Origin: Lewinellaceae bacterium
Lineage (GTDB): Bacteria; Bacteroidota; Bacteroidia; Chitinophagales; Saprospiraceae
Direction of reading: 5' to 3'
Assembly: GCA_020636435.1 (NCBI GenBank)
Contig: JACJXX010000001.1
Location: forward strand, 1,674,001-1,738,000
DNA: 64,000 bases
Below the pieces are notes generated by a model, which saw only the letters and a program-made list of their open reading frames with translations, searched no databases and was not told the DNA's origin. Every line of letters begins with the position of its first letter. The stretch's first letter is position 1. Below, piece by piece: positions 42,869-51,009 of the stretch. The translations under genes and the position numbers were made by a program.

Positions 42869-45700
42869 ATGAAAAAATATTTGCTGCTCCTTCTCCCGGT
42901 ATTTTGCACCGCTGCCGCTTATGCGCAGGAGTTCCCCGTTTTCGGAACGGTGGTCGACGCCCAGGACGAAGCGCCCCTGGCGGGCGCTCACATCAGCCTC
43001 GCTGCCCGGGCGGATGGCGCTGTACAAGCGGCGGTAAGCGATGAAACGGGCCGCTTCCGCCTGTCGGTTAAACCCGGCGCCTACGAATTGAAAATAACCT
43101 TCCTGGGCTTCCAGGCCTACACCCGGGAAGTCGTAGTGGAAAACGGGCCGGTACGCGCCGGCCGTTTGGCCCTGGAAGAAGAAGCCCTCAACCTGCAGGA
43201 GGCGGTGGTGAAGGACAAACTCCCCCCGGCGGCCCTGAAGGGCGACACCACTCAGTTTAATGCCGGCGCCTATAAAGTCAACCCCGACGCCAGCGCCGAG
43301 AACCTGATCAGCAAGATGCCGGGAGTGGTCGTCGACAGAGGGCAGGTGCAGGCCCAGGGCGAGAACGTCCAGGAAGTGCTGGTCGACGGCAAGCCCTTCT
43401 TTGGCAACGACCCCATGGCGGCCCTGCGCAACCTGCCGGCGGAGGTGATCGACAAAATCCAGGTCTTCGACAAACAAAGCGACCAGGCACAATTTACCGG
43501 AGTAGATGACGGGCAGACCACCAAAACCATCAACATCATCACCAAGCCGGGCAACCGCAGCGGGCAGTTCGGCAAAGTCTACGCCGGCTATGGCGCCGAG
43601 GGCCAGTACCAGGCCGGCGGCAACGTGAACCTCTTCAAGGGCGACACCCGGATTTCCCTCATCGGGCAGTCCAACAACATCAACCAGCAGAACTTTTCCA
43701 GCGAAGACCTGCTCGGCGTCGTAGGCGCCAGCCAAAGCGGGCGCGGCGGGCCCGGCGGCGGCAGAAGAGGCAGCGGGCGGCGCGGCGGCGGCGGTTCAGA
43801 CATCGGCGACTTCCTGGTCGGCGAGCAGAACGGCATTTCCACCACCCACGCTTTCGGCCTCAACTATACGGACAAATGGGGCGAAAAAGTGGACGTTTCC
43901 GGCAGCTACTTCTTCAACCGCAGCGACAACGATGCGTTGACCACTTTATACCGCGACTACATCACCAACTCCGACTTTGAGCAAGTGTACGACGAGGAAA
44001 GCCTAACAGCCAGCACGAATACCAACCACCGGTTCAATTTGCGCCTCGACTATAAGATCGACTCCAGCAACTCCATTCTGATCGTGCCGCGCCTGGGCCT
44101 GCAGTACAACGACGGCATGGAAAACACCACCGGCCTGAACCTCTTCGGGGGCGAGCCTGCCAGCAAGACGGCTTACCAACTGGCCCCCAACCTCGATGCG
44201 CTGGACTTTTCCAACCTGCTGCTCTACCGCCACCGCTTCGCCAAACGCGGGCGCACTTTTTCCCTCAACCTGAACACCAGCTACAACAACAAAACCGGGA
44301 AACGCTACCTGTATTCGGAAAACACCTTCTTTGAAGACATGGCGCTTTCCGATACGCTCGACCAGTTTTCTGACCTGTTCACCGATGGCTGGGAGATAGA
44401 AAGCCAGGCATCTTATACCGAACCCGTGGGGAAAGAAGGGCTGGTTCAGTTCGACTACGAAGCGTCCTACCAAAAGGGCGAATCGGAGCAGCAAACCTTC
44501 GGCTTCGAGAAAAGCAGCCAGGCGTACAGCTTGTTCGACCCGGCCCTGTCGAACACCTTCAGCAGCAGCTACCTGGCGCAGCGCGCCGGCCTGGGCTACC
44601 GGCTGCGGGGCGAAAAGGCCATGTTGTTTGCCCGCGTGCATTACCAATGGGCGCAACTGGAAGGCGACCAGGTATTTCCGGTGGCCGATCAGCTGAGCCG
44701 CAACTTTTACAACCTGGTGCCCGGCGCTTTCTTCCGCTACCAGTTCTCCAAGCAGGAAAACCTCCGGGTGGGCTACCGGGCCAGCACCAGGCCGCCCTCT
44801 GTAACCCAACTGCAGGAGGCCATCGACAACAGCAACCCCTTTCAACTGAGAGTGGGCAACCCCGAGCTTCGGCAGAACTACCAGCACAGCCTTTTCGCCC
44901 GCTATTCCAGTACCAATATCGAGAAGTCGACCGTTTTCTACGCCATGCTGTCTGGCCAGTACTCCGACAATTACATCGGCAACAACACTTTCACCGCCAC
45001 CCGGGATACAGTCATTGCCGAGGGCATCACCCTTCCACAAGGGGGCCAGCTCATCCGCCCGGCCAACCTCGACGGCTACCGCAACCTGCGCGGCTTTCTG
45101 ACCTATGGCCTGCCGGTGAAAATGCTGAAATCCAACCTCAACCTCAACCTCTCGGCCGACTATACCCGCCAGCCGGGGCTGGTGAACGGCGCGCTCAACT
45201 ACGCCAACAACACCTCCTACGGCCTGGGGTTGGTGCTGAGCAGCAACATCAGCGAAAAAATCGACTTTACCATTTCTTCCCGTTCCAGTTTCAGCACCGC
45301 GGAGAACAGCTTGTCTGACCGCCTGAATACCCAGTACTTCAGCCAGAACTCCAGCCTGTTGCTCAACCTGATCATTGGCGAGGGCTTTGTGTTTCGCACC
45401 AGCCTCGCCAACCAGCTATACAGCGGATTGTCTGAAGGTTTCGACCAGAACTACTGGTTGTGGAACATGACCGTGGCGAAAAAGGTGTTCAAAAACCAGC
45501 GCGGCGAAGTGCAGCTTTCCGTGTTCGACCTGCTGAAGCAGAACACCAGCATACAGCGCAACATCACGGACGCCTATATCGAAGATGTTCAGTCTGAAGT
45601 GCTGCAGCAGTATGCGATGCTGACGTTTACCTACCAAATCCGGAATTTCGGGAACGCGCCGGCGAAGCAGGAGAATGATGAGCAGAGGAGGTGGGATTAA
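42869..45700 (+). CDS. TonB-dependent receptor-like outer-membrane protein
   Basis: The 943-residue protein has a signal peptide (MKKYLLLLLPVFCTAAAYAQ). A carboxypeptidase-regulatory-like domain occupies residues ~22-100 (VFGTVVDAQDEAPLAGAHIS). A plug-like domain (residues ~105-225) contains LISKMPGVVVDRG and VLVDGKPFFGNDP. A large barrel follows (~235-935). A Gly/Arg/Ser-rich insert at about 290-312 (GRGGPGGGRRGSGRRGGGG) is unusual and probably surface exposed. The layout is that of the OMP_b-brl_3 type of Bacteroidota receptor, and no SusD partner is adjacent. The transported substrate is unknown. Confidence 0.9.
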   Translation: MKKYLLLLLPVFCTAAAYAQEFPVFGTVVDAQDEAPLAGAHISLAARADGAVQAAVSDETGRFRLSVKPGAYELKITFLGFQAYTREVVVENGPVRAGRLALEEEALNLQEAVVKDKLPPAALKGDTTQFNAGAYKVNPDASAENLISKMPGVVVDRGQVQAQGENVQEVLVDGKPFFGNDPMAALRNLPAEVIDKIQVFDKQSDQAQFTGVDDGQTTKTINIITKPGNRSGQFGKVYAGYGAEGQYQAGGNVNLFKGDTRISLIGQSNNINQQNFSSEDLLGVVGASQSGRGGPGGGRRGSGRRGGGGSDIGDFLVGEQNGISTTHAFGLNYTDKWGEKVDVSGSYFFNRSDNDALTTLYRDYITNSDFEQVYDEESLTASTNTNHRFNLRLDYKIDSSNSILIVPRLGLQYNDGMENTTGLNLFGGEPASKTAYQLAPNLDALDFSNLLLYRHRFAKRGRTFSLNLNTSYNNKTGKRYLYSENTFFEDMALSDTLDQFSDLFTDGWEIESQASYTEPVGKEGLVQFDYEASYQKGESEQQTFGFEKSSQAYSLFDPALSNTFSSSYLAQRAGLGYRLRGEKAMLFARVHYQWAQLEGDQVFPVADQLSRNFYNLVPGAFFRYQFSKQENLRVGYRASTRPPSVTQLQEAIDNSNPFQLRVGNPELRQNYQHSLFARYSSTNIEKSTVFYAMLSGQYSDNYIGNNTFTATRDTVIAEGITLPQGGQLIRPANLDGYRNLRGFLTYGLPVKMLKSNLNLNLSADYTRQPGLVNGALNYANNTSYGLGLVLSSNISEKIDFTISSRSSFSTAENSLSDRLNTQYFSQNSSLLLNLIIGEGFVFRTSLANQLYSGLSEGFDQNYWLWNMTVAKKVFKNQRGEVQLSVFDLLKQNTSIQRNITDAYIEDVQSEVLQQYAMLTFTYQIRNFGNAPAKQENDEQRRWD

Positions 45701-45737
45701 GGCAAAATTCTTATCTTCCCCAACAAAACTTTCAAAA

Positions 45738-46310
45738 ATGCCGGTAAAAACGTTGCTCAAGGCCCTCGTCTCCATCCTTTTTATTGCCCTGCTCCCCTCC
45801 CCTGCCTCTGCCCAAACCCTATACGGCGGCATTAGTGCCGGCCTGTTCCCCGGCGAAGACCTCTCCGCGGAGTTCCACATGGAGTTTGGCAAGCGCTGGA
45901 AGGACAGGTTCGGCCTCGGCCTCGCCTATACCGGATCCCTTCAGAGCAGTGTGAGCGTAAGTTACGGCATACAGGGCGCCGGCCTGCAGGGCCGCCTGGA
46001 GCTGGGCCGGTGGCTGGTATCCATGGATGCCGGGGCGGTGCTGGGCGCCAGCCATAGCACCGACTGGTATTGCAACCAGACTTATGAGCCGGCATTCGAC
46101 CCCTATTTCCGGCCGGCACTGGGCTTCCGCTTTGGGCTATTTACCCTGGGGATGAGCAGCGTTTTCACCACCCCGCTCCGGTTCTCGGAATACGACGAGA
46201 AGATCAACCGGGAAGACCCCACGATCTGCTATGGCCAGGAATACCTGGAGCGGTTCCAGCGCTTTACCTTTACGGCGGGGCTGAATTTCCCGGCGCGGAA
46301 GCGGAAATGA
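45738..46310 (+). CDS. Outer-membrane beta-barrel hypothetical protein
   Basis: From ATG 45738 the 190-residue product has a signal peptide (VSILFIALLPSPASAQ) followed by short barrel strands (LYGGISAGLFPGEDLSAEFH, FGLGLAYTGSLQSSVSVSYG, PALGFRFGLFTLGMSSVF, RFTFTAGLNFP). Two Cys (WYCNQ, TICYGQ) may pair. It starts 37 bp after the TonB-dependent receptor on the same strand and may belong to the same operon. The family is not recognised. Confidence 0.7.
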   Translation: MPVKTLLKALVSILFIALLPSPASAQTLYGGISAGLFPGEDLSAEFHMEFGKRWKDRFGLGLAYTGSLQSSVSVSYGIQGAGLQGRLELGRWLVSMDAGAVLGASHSTDWYCNQTYEPAFDPYFRPALGFRFGLFTLGMSSVFTTPLRFSEYDEKINREDPTICYGQEYLERFQRFTFTAGLNFPARKRK

Positions 46311-46382
46311 TTTATTCGATGGGTGGGAAAGTTATGGAACGCGGATTGGCGCGAATGCGGCGGATTAGAGCGGATTTTTGCC

Positions 46383-46548
46383 CTAGGAGCCTGTCGGAGA
46401 AGCGTTGGCGAGGCGAGAACGAGCAAATATTGTTCTGAACAAGGCACCGAGGAAGGAACATCCGTACGGACGTGACTGACGAGCAACGCAGTGCAAAACA
46501 ATATTTGCCGTTCGCAGACCATCAAGTGCTTCTCCGACAGGCTCCTAG
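46383..46548 (+). repeat. Hairpin element, copy 5, abutting an IS element
   Basis: CTAGGAGCCTGTCGGAGAAG at the left pairs with CTTCTCCGACAGGCTCCTAG at the right. The stem continues through GCAAATATTGTT and AACAATATTTGC. The core is CATCCGTACGGACG followed by ACTGACGAGCAACGCAG. The right end is followed at once by TAGTGCCTCCGGCAC and then the IS630-type terminal repeat. Confidence 0.8.
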
Positions 46549-46628
46549 TGCCTCCGGCACTAGTGCCTCCGGCACTAAATAAAGGGATAAAACTTTCGTT
46601 ATAGTTCTTTGACAAAAAGGAACCACCT

Positions 46629-47156
46629 ATGGGTAAAGGACGCCCCCTGCCGCCGTTGCTCCTTAGCGAGCGACAAAAGGGCATATTAGAGCGGCACTAT
46701 AACCGGCGAAGCACGGCAGAGTATCAGCGCGCACGCATCAGCATTGTTTTAGGAGCCTATGCGGGCCAGAGCAATTTAGCTTTGTCCCGGGATTTGAACA
46801 TGAACATCAAACGGGTTAGGCGCTGGCGCAGGCGCTGGATAACGAGCTATAAGGCGCTGTGCGAATTTGAACAAGGGCCAAACGGACAAGGGGTTAGCGA
46901 CTTGGAATTACTCCGGCAAATGTTAAGCCTGCTCAAAGACGCTGCCCGTCCCGGAGCCCCTAAAACGATTACGCTGGAGCAGGAACAGCAGATAACGGCA
47001 TTGGCCTGCAGGAAGCCTTGCGATTACAGTATTCCCGTTACACAGTGGACTCACGAGCTATTATCTATAGTAGCCGAGGAACAAGGCTTGGTAGATCGGA
47101 TCTCCCCACGGTACGTAGGGGTGATTTTAAAAAAGGAACGAGCTCCAACCGCATAG
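46629..47156 (+). CDS. IS630 transposase, N-terminal part (frame 1)
   Basis: The 175-residue product holds the helix-turn-helix DNA-binding part of an IS630-type transposase (LLLSERQKGILERHYNRR, NLALSRDLNMNIKRVRRWRRRW, TLEQEQQITALACRKP, PRYVGVILKK). It stops at TAG 47154. The catalytic half continues in the +1 frame, open from 47131, so the two frames overlap by about 25 bp around a run of six A (47129-47134). Either a one-base change has broken the gene or translation shifts frame at AAAAAAGG. Confidence 0.8.
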   Translation: MGKGRPLPPLLLSERQKGILERHYNRRSTAEYQRARISIVLGAYAGQSNLALSRDLNMNIKRVRRWRRRWITSYKALCEFEQGPNGQGVSDLELLRQMLSLLKDAARPGAPKTITLEQEQQITALACRKPCDYSIPVTQWTHELLSIVAEEQGLVDRISPRYVGVILKKERAPTA

Positions 47157-47229
47157 GTCGCGCTACTGGCTCTTCCCCAAGATTGAAGATTGGAGCGCTT
47201 TCGTTGCCCGCGTAGCCCTGATTTGCCAG

Positions 47230-47922
47230 TTGATCTTGCAGTCCGTCAAAAGCTCGGCAGGCAGCCAAGAGCCAAGCAAGGCGCACCTGATAAGCGTGGA
47301 CGAGAAAACCGGCATCCAAGCTTTGGAACGCATTGCCAGCCGGCCCATGAAAAAGGGGCAACCCCGCCGGCAGGACCCCGAGTATGTCCGCCACGGCACT
47401 ACTTGTTTGATCGCCGCCTATGAAGTAGCCACTGGCCGGCTCATCCAATTCCGGCTTCACCCTACCCGTACCGAAGAAGATTTTATCGCTTTCATCCAGG
47501 CTACCCTCATGGCCCTGCCTCCGGGGGATTCCGTTGCCTTCCTGCTCGACAACCTGAATATCCACCTGTCGGCTTCCCTGGTAGAATTGGTGGCCCAAGA
47601 AATCGGCTTTGACGGAGATTTGGGCAAAAAAGAATCTCGCGGCATTCTCAAAAGCATGGCAAGCCGCCAGGCTTTTTTAGAAGATCCTCAGCACCGCATC
47701 CGCTTTGTCTACACGCCCAAGCACTGTTCCTGGCTCAACCCCATAGAAAATTGGTTCGGCAGGCTGCAGCGCCAAGTCATTAAGCATGGCAGTTTCCTTT
47801 CTGTCAAAGAACTCGAACAAAAAATTGAAGCCTACATCGGCTTTTATAACCGGTGCCTGGCAAAGCCCCTAAAATGGAAATTCAAGGGCTTCCTAAAAGC
47901 CGCTGAAAGGGCGGCTAATTGA
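47230..47922 (+). CDS. IS630 transposase, catalytic part (frame 2)
   Basis: This frame is open from 47131 and would join the upstream part as KRNELQPHRSRYWLFPKIED. The first ATG is at 47230. The DDE catalytic residues are visible: SVDEKTG (first Asp), FLLDNLNIHLS (second Asp) and HCSWLNPIENWFGRL (Glu), in the usual IS630 spacing. The stop codon directly abuts the right terminal repeat. On its own it lacks the DNA-binding domain. Confidence 0.82.
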   Translation: MILQSVKSSAGSQEPSKAHLISVDEKTGIQALERIASRPMKKGQPRRQDPEYVRHGTTCLIAAYEVATGRLIQFRLHPTRTEEDFIAFIQATLMALPPGDSVAFLLDNLNIHLSASLVELVAQEIGFDGDLGKKESRGILKSMASRQAFLEDPQHRIRFVYTPKHCSWLNPIENWFGRLQRQVIKHGSFLSVKELEQKIEAYIGFYNRCLAKPLKWKFKGFLKAAERAAN

Positions 47923-47992
47923 CCCTTTATTTAGTGCCGGAGGCACTAGGTTTCTACCATAATGAGGCACGCAGAGGCGCAAAGGCGCAGAG

Positions 47993-48407
47993 GTAACTTC
48001 TCAATATATAGAATAAAACCTGTCGTCCTTACAGGACTAAAACAAGGCTAAACCCCATTTTCAGGGCCTCACGGCCCTGGTTTAAAAGCCAGGCAGCCAG
48101 AGAGTCCTGCCCCAAAGGGGCCACTGTGTGGTAAGGACGACAGATTTGCGCGATGAGAACCCGGGAAAATTGCCCCACCGGGCCCCGAATCTGTCGCTCT
48201 TACAGAGCTCTCTTGGCTTCACATAGCTATCCAGGGCCTGGCGGCCCTGGCAAGGGGCTATCATCCCTACGGGATTGAGACCAGGAGCCGCCGGGCAAAG
48301 CACTACAGTCCGGCGGCTGTCAGCCCACTGGAAAAACTGGCGTAAACTTATGTGTAAACCGTAGCCCGGAGGGACTGGCAGCAAAACGACATTTATTGAG
48401 AAGTTAC
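47993..48407 (+). repeat. MITE-like element, copy 3 (long form), with 8-bp target duplication
   Basis: Perfect inverted ends GTAACTTCTCAATA and TTATTGAGAAGTTAC enclose the shared modules (AATAAAACCTGTCGTCCTTA near the left end, GGACTGGCAGCAAAACGACA near the right) plus about 240 bp of extra palindromic modules such as CTGTCGCTCTTACAGAGC. GCGCAGAG lies immediately outside both ends (47985-47992 and 48408-48415). The insertion split a short GCAGAGGCGCAAAGGCGCAG repeat. There is no coding capacity. Confidence 0.88.
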
Positions 48408-48599
48408 GCGCAGAGGACTCAAGCCATTGTATCTCAAATCTTTGCGCCTCCTTCTCTGCGTGAAATTTTACCTGCATAGTGGACATGATTTAGCACTTAT
48501 AACACTAGTCATCCTTGCTACATGGCAAACAATATAACCATTCCCACAGGCACAGCCAGAGCCAGCAATTTAACAATTTAGCAATATAGCATGCCCCAT

Positions 48600-49244
48600 T
48601 CACCGCACCACTTCTGATAACTTCCTCCAACTCTCCTCCAGCAGCCCGGCAATCTCCCTCCAATCCGCTTCGGTTATCCCATCTCCCTTTTCATCCCGCA
48701 GCGCCATCGCCTTCACTCTCAGGTGGGCGTAATCAGTAAATTGCTCTGCCGGTTGGTGGTAGAGAATAGCCGCCACCTGGGCCAGGAAGCGCTCCCAGTC
48801 GGCAGTGGAGTATTGCGGTTCCCGGCGGATGATCCACCACTCCAGTTCGTTTTGGGCGGCAGCTTTTACGTCGAAAGGGCGATCCGCCAGGCGGTTGATG
48901 GCGCCAAAGTATTTTTCCAGGGAGGGAAGTGCCCGGGCGTAGTCGCTCCGGCTGCGGCCGCCCTGAAAGGCGACGGCGGCTTTGGCAGCCTGGTAGGCAA
49001 TCGGGAAACTGCGCCAGAAGGGAGCGTGGAATTGCTCGCGTACCGAGCGAGACAGTTGCAAAAAAAGCCGTAGTTTGCGGCCTTCATAATAGCTGCGCCA
49101 CATGGCGGCGTCCAACTGCCCCATTGCTGCCGGGCTGAACTCCCGAAGGCTGCTGTGCCGGGGCAGGAGCAAATCGGCGGCGATCCACAACAGCAGGGCA
49201 GAAAAGGCAAACAGGCTGAAACGTTTGATGCTTTTGCTTTTCAT
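48600..49244 (-). CDS. Hypothetical membrane-anchored protein
   Basis: The 214-residue protein begins with a basic stretch and one hydrophobic segment (SLFAFSALLLWIAADLLL), either a signal anchor or an uncleaved signal. The rest is helical and basic with many Trp and Arg (RSYYEGRKLRLFLQLSRSVREQF, NELEWWIIRREPQYSTADWERFLAQ). It ends with an amphipathic helix (IAGLLEESWRKLSEVVR). I do not recognise the family. Confidence 0.65.
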   Translation of the reverse strand: MKSKSIKRFSLFAFSALLLWIAADLLLPRHSSLREFSPAAMGQLDAAMWRSYYEGRKLRLFLQLSRSVREQFHAPFWRSFPIAYQAAKAAVAFQGGRSRSDYARALPSLEKYFGAINRLADRPFDVKAAAQNELEWWIIRREPQYSTADWERFLAQVAAILYHQPAEQFTDYAHLRVKAMALRDEKGDGITEADWREIAGLLEESWRKLSEVVR

Positions 49245-49360
49245 GGTTATGGGTTTTTGATCCTGCCATCAATTTATGCCTGTTTTTTGTTCAAATCCAG
49301 TGCAAAATTTGTTCAATTATTTTGTTGAGGGGTGGGCATTATGGGTTTTTACCTATAAAT

Positions 49361-49445
49361 TCCACCCCCCGCCCCCCGCCAGCGGGGGAGAACGCACCGC
49401 TAAACTCGGGAAAATGTCCCCCGCTGGCGGGGGTTAGGGGGTGGA
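49361..49445. repeat. GC-rich palindromic repeat, copy 2
   Basis: TCCACCCCCCGCCCCCCGCC at the left pairs with GGCGGGGGTTAGGGGGTGGA at the right. The inside (CCAGCGGGGGAGAA, AATGTCCCCCGCTGG) parallels the copy at 17747-17828. Confidence 0.75.
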
Positions 49446-49517
49446 TCAAAGTCCTAAATTGGCATTATGCCCATCCCTCAATTATTTAGTTGAGGGGAGC
49501 AAATCAGTAACGCCCCG

Positions 49518-50441
49518 CTAAAACACCTTCTCATACAACTCATGCTTCACCGCCGCCCCCGTCCGGCTTTCCAGGATTTCAAAAACATTGCCCTTGATAG
49601 TATGGGCGATATCGCCGGTAGGCAGGTCGTTGCAGTCCAGCCCGAAAGGGTCTTCGATCTCCTCGCCCAGCAGCTCTACGCCGAGCAGGGCGAAGAAGAT
49701 GAACATGGAAATGGGGATAGCCGACAAGTGAAACATGTTCACCAAAGCGAAGGGCAGCAGCAGGCCGTAGGCGGTGATGAAAATCTTGAGGTAGACCGCG
49801 TAAGAGAACGGAATGGGCGTCTTCTTGATCCGCTCGCAGGCGCCCAGAATATCCAGCAGGCTCTGATGCTGGGCTTTGATGTTGATGTAATCGCCCTCGT
49901 TGATCTCCCCGTTGCGGTGAGCGGCCGCCAGGCGTTCGAAGAGCTGCAGGGCGATGTGGTTGGGGATGTGGCCTTTCGACTCGTACTCCGCCCGCTCCTC
50001 GTCGTGCAGGTAGATCAGTTTTTCCAACTTGGTGCCTTCCCGCAGGTGCTCCACCAGGGCCAGGCAGAAGTTGGAGATGTGCTTGGCGAAGAAGCGCCGC
50101 ACGTTTTTGTCTCCTTCCGGAAACATGCTTTGCACGTAGATGGCGAAGTTGCGCGTGTTGTTCACCAGAGCGCCCCACTGCTTGCGGGCTTCCCACCACC
50201 GGTCGTAGGCCGAGTTGGTGCGGAAAACCAGAAAAATACTGAGGATCACGCCGAGCAGGGAGAAGATGGAGGTGTTCATCTTGATGTACCCCCCCAGGCC
50301 GAAGTAGACTGTCGTCAAACATACGATGGTGGAATACACGCCGATCAGCAGTACGGAGCGCATGATGCGGACCATGGTCCAGCTCTTGGCCAGGTGGCCC
50401 ACATCGCCGAACCAGTTGTCATTCGTCTTGTAATAGATCAT
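49518..50441 (-). CDS. Bestrophin-family ion channel protein
   Basis: The 307-residue protein matches the bacterial bestrophin (UPF0187) family: an opening IYYKTNDNWFGDVGHL, membrane helices at ~30-50 and ~55-75 (MNTSIFSLLGVILSIFLVF), the signature FRTNSAYDRWWEARKQWG, helices at ~225-260, and a C-terminal LGVELLGEEIEDPFGLDCNDLP that matches the acidic 'EDPFG' clasp. Family members form pentameric anion or cation channels in the inner membrane. The gene stands alone between two intergenic regions. Confidence 0.95.
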   Translation of the reverse strand: MIYYKTNDNWFGDVGHLAKSWTMVRIMRSVLLIGVYSTIVCLTTVYFGLGGYIKMNTSIFSLLGVILSIFLVFRTNSAYDRWWEARKQWGALVNNTRNFAIYVQSMFPEGDKNVRRFFAKHISNFCLALVEHLREGTKLEKLIYLHDEERAEYESKGHIPNHIALQLFERLAAAHRNGEINEGDYINIKAQHQSLLDILGACERIKKTPIPFSYAVYLKIFITAYGLLLPFALVNMFHLSAIPISMFIFFALLGVELLGEEIEDPFGLDCNDLPTGDIAHTIKGNVFEILESRTGAAVKHELYEKVF

Positions 50442-50552
50442 TGGGTGTTGTTTTGTTGGAATATTTTAAGAATGGTTTTAGGAGGGGAATTGTTTTGGAG
50501 GGTGCTTCCCCTGCGAATAAGGGGTTTTGAAAAAATCGAAGGATTGGAGAAG

Positions 50553-50717
50553 TTAACCCAAGTTCGATATGTAGCCCCCAACTTTCTATCCCGGGTGTTA
50601 AGGTATTTCGGTTTTATGGTATTTCGGCCGCAAAACCGCAAAACCAGAACACCACAACACCGCAACGCCGCAACGCCATAAAACCGGAGTTGGGGACTAC
50701 ATATCCAAGACCGGTTA
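50553..50717. repeat. Inverted repeat with 30-bp arms and CAACGCC-like interior
   Basis: TATGTAGCCCCCAACT at the left pairs with AGTTGGGGACTACATA at the right. TTAACC and GGTTAA extend the arms. Inside, GGTTTTATGG and CCATAAAACC form a second stem around degenerate CAACACCG/CAACGCCG tandem units. Confidence 0.7.
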
Positions 50718-50803
50718 AGTCGATAGCCAAAAGGAATAGTTGGGGAAACCGGAAAACAAAACCAGATACCTTTTTACCCTATGGCAATCGCATGAAATGG
50801 GAT

Positions 50804-50958
50804 CGACCTTGAAAAGGTCGTATGTTTATAGGAAACGATGTTTTAAGCCCTCCCGACCTCGCAGAGGTCGTACATCTACCCGTTTGTACGACCTCTTTGA
50901 GGTCGAAAATTTAATTATACGGGATAATTCTATAGACGTTTGACCCGCTTCGGGGTCA
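50804..50958. repeat. Array of four short palindromes (CGACCT-N-AGGTCG)
   Basis: CGACCTTGAAAAGGTCG (50804-50820), CGACCTCGCAGAGGTCG (50854-50870), CGACCTCTTTGAGGTCG (50889-50905) and TGACCCGCTTCGGGGTCA (50941-50958) are spaced by 18-35 bp. The first three share the same stem with different loops. Confidence 0.8.
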
Positions 50959-51009
50959 AAACATATTTCATGCAATTGCCTTGCCTTTTTACCCAACCCT
51001 TTTACACCC

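Larger units (their letters stand above)
46561..47948 (+). mobile_element. IS630-family insertion sequence
   Basis: The element is bounded by perfect 26-bp terminal inverted repeats that start TAGTGCCTCCGGCACTAAAT (46561-46586 and 47923-47948), each beginning with TA as expected for IS630/Tc1-mariner insertion at TA. The repeat is itself palindromic (GTGCC-TCC-GGCAC). It encodes one transposase split over two frames. A second copy of TAGTGCCTCCGGCAC sits directly outside the left end. Total length is about 1.39 kb. Confidence 0.88.
50442..51009. other. Intergenic region of two hairpin arrays
   Basis: The 568-bp gap has a large inverted repeat (50553-50717) and four small palindromes (50804-50958), each listed separately. 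No gene could be supported. Confidence 0.55.

Noticed and set aside
47018..47215. -1 frame continuation of the IS630 transposase
   Set aside because: It yields an unrelated tail and stops at 47215; the catalytic half lies in the +1 frame.
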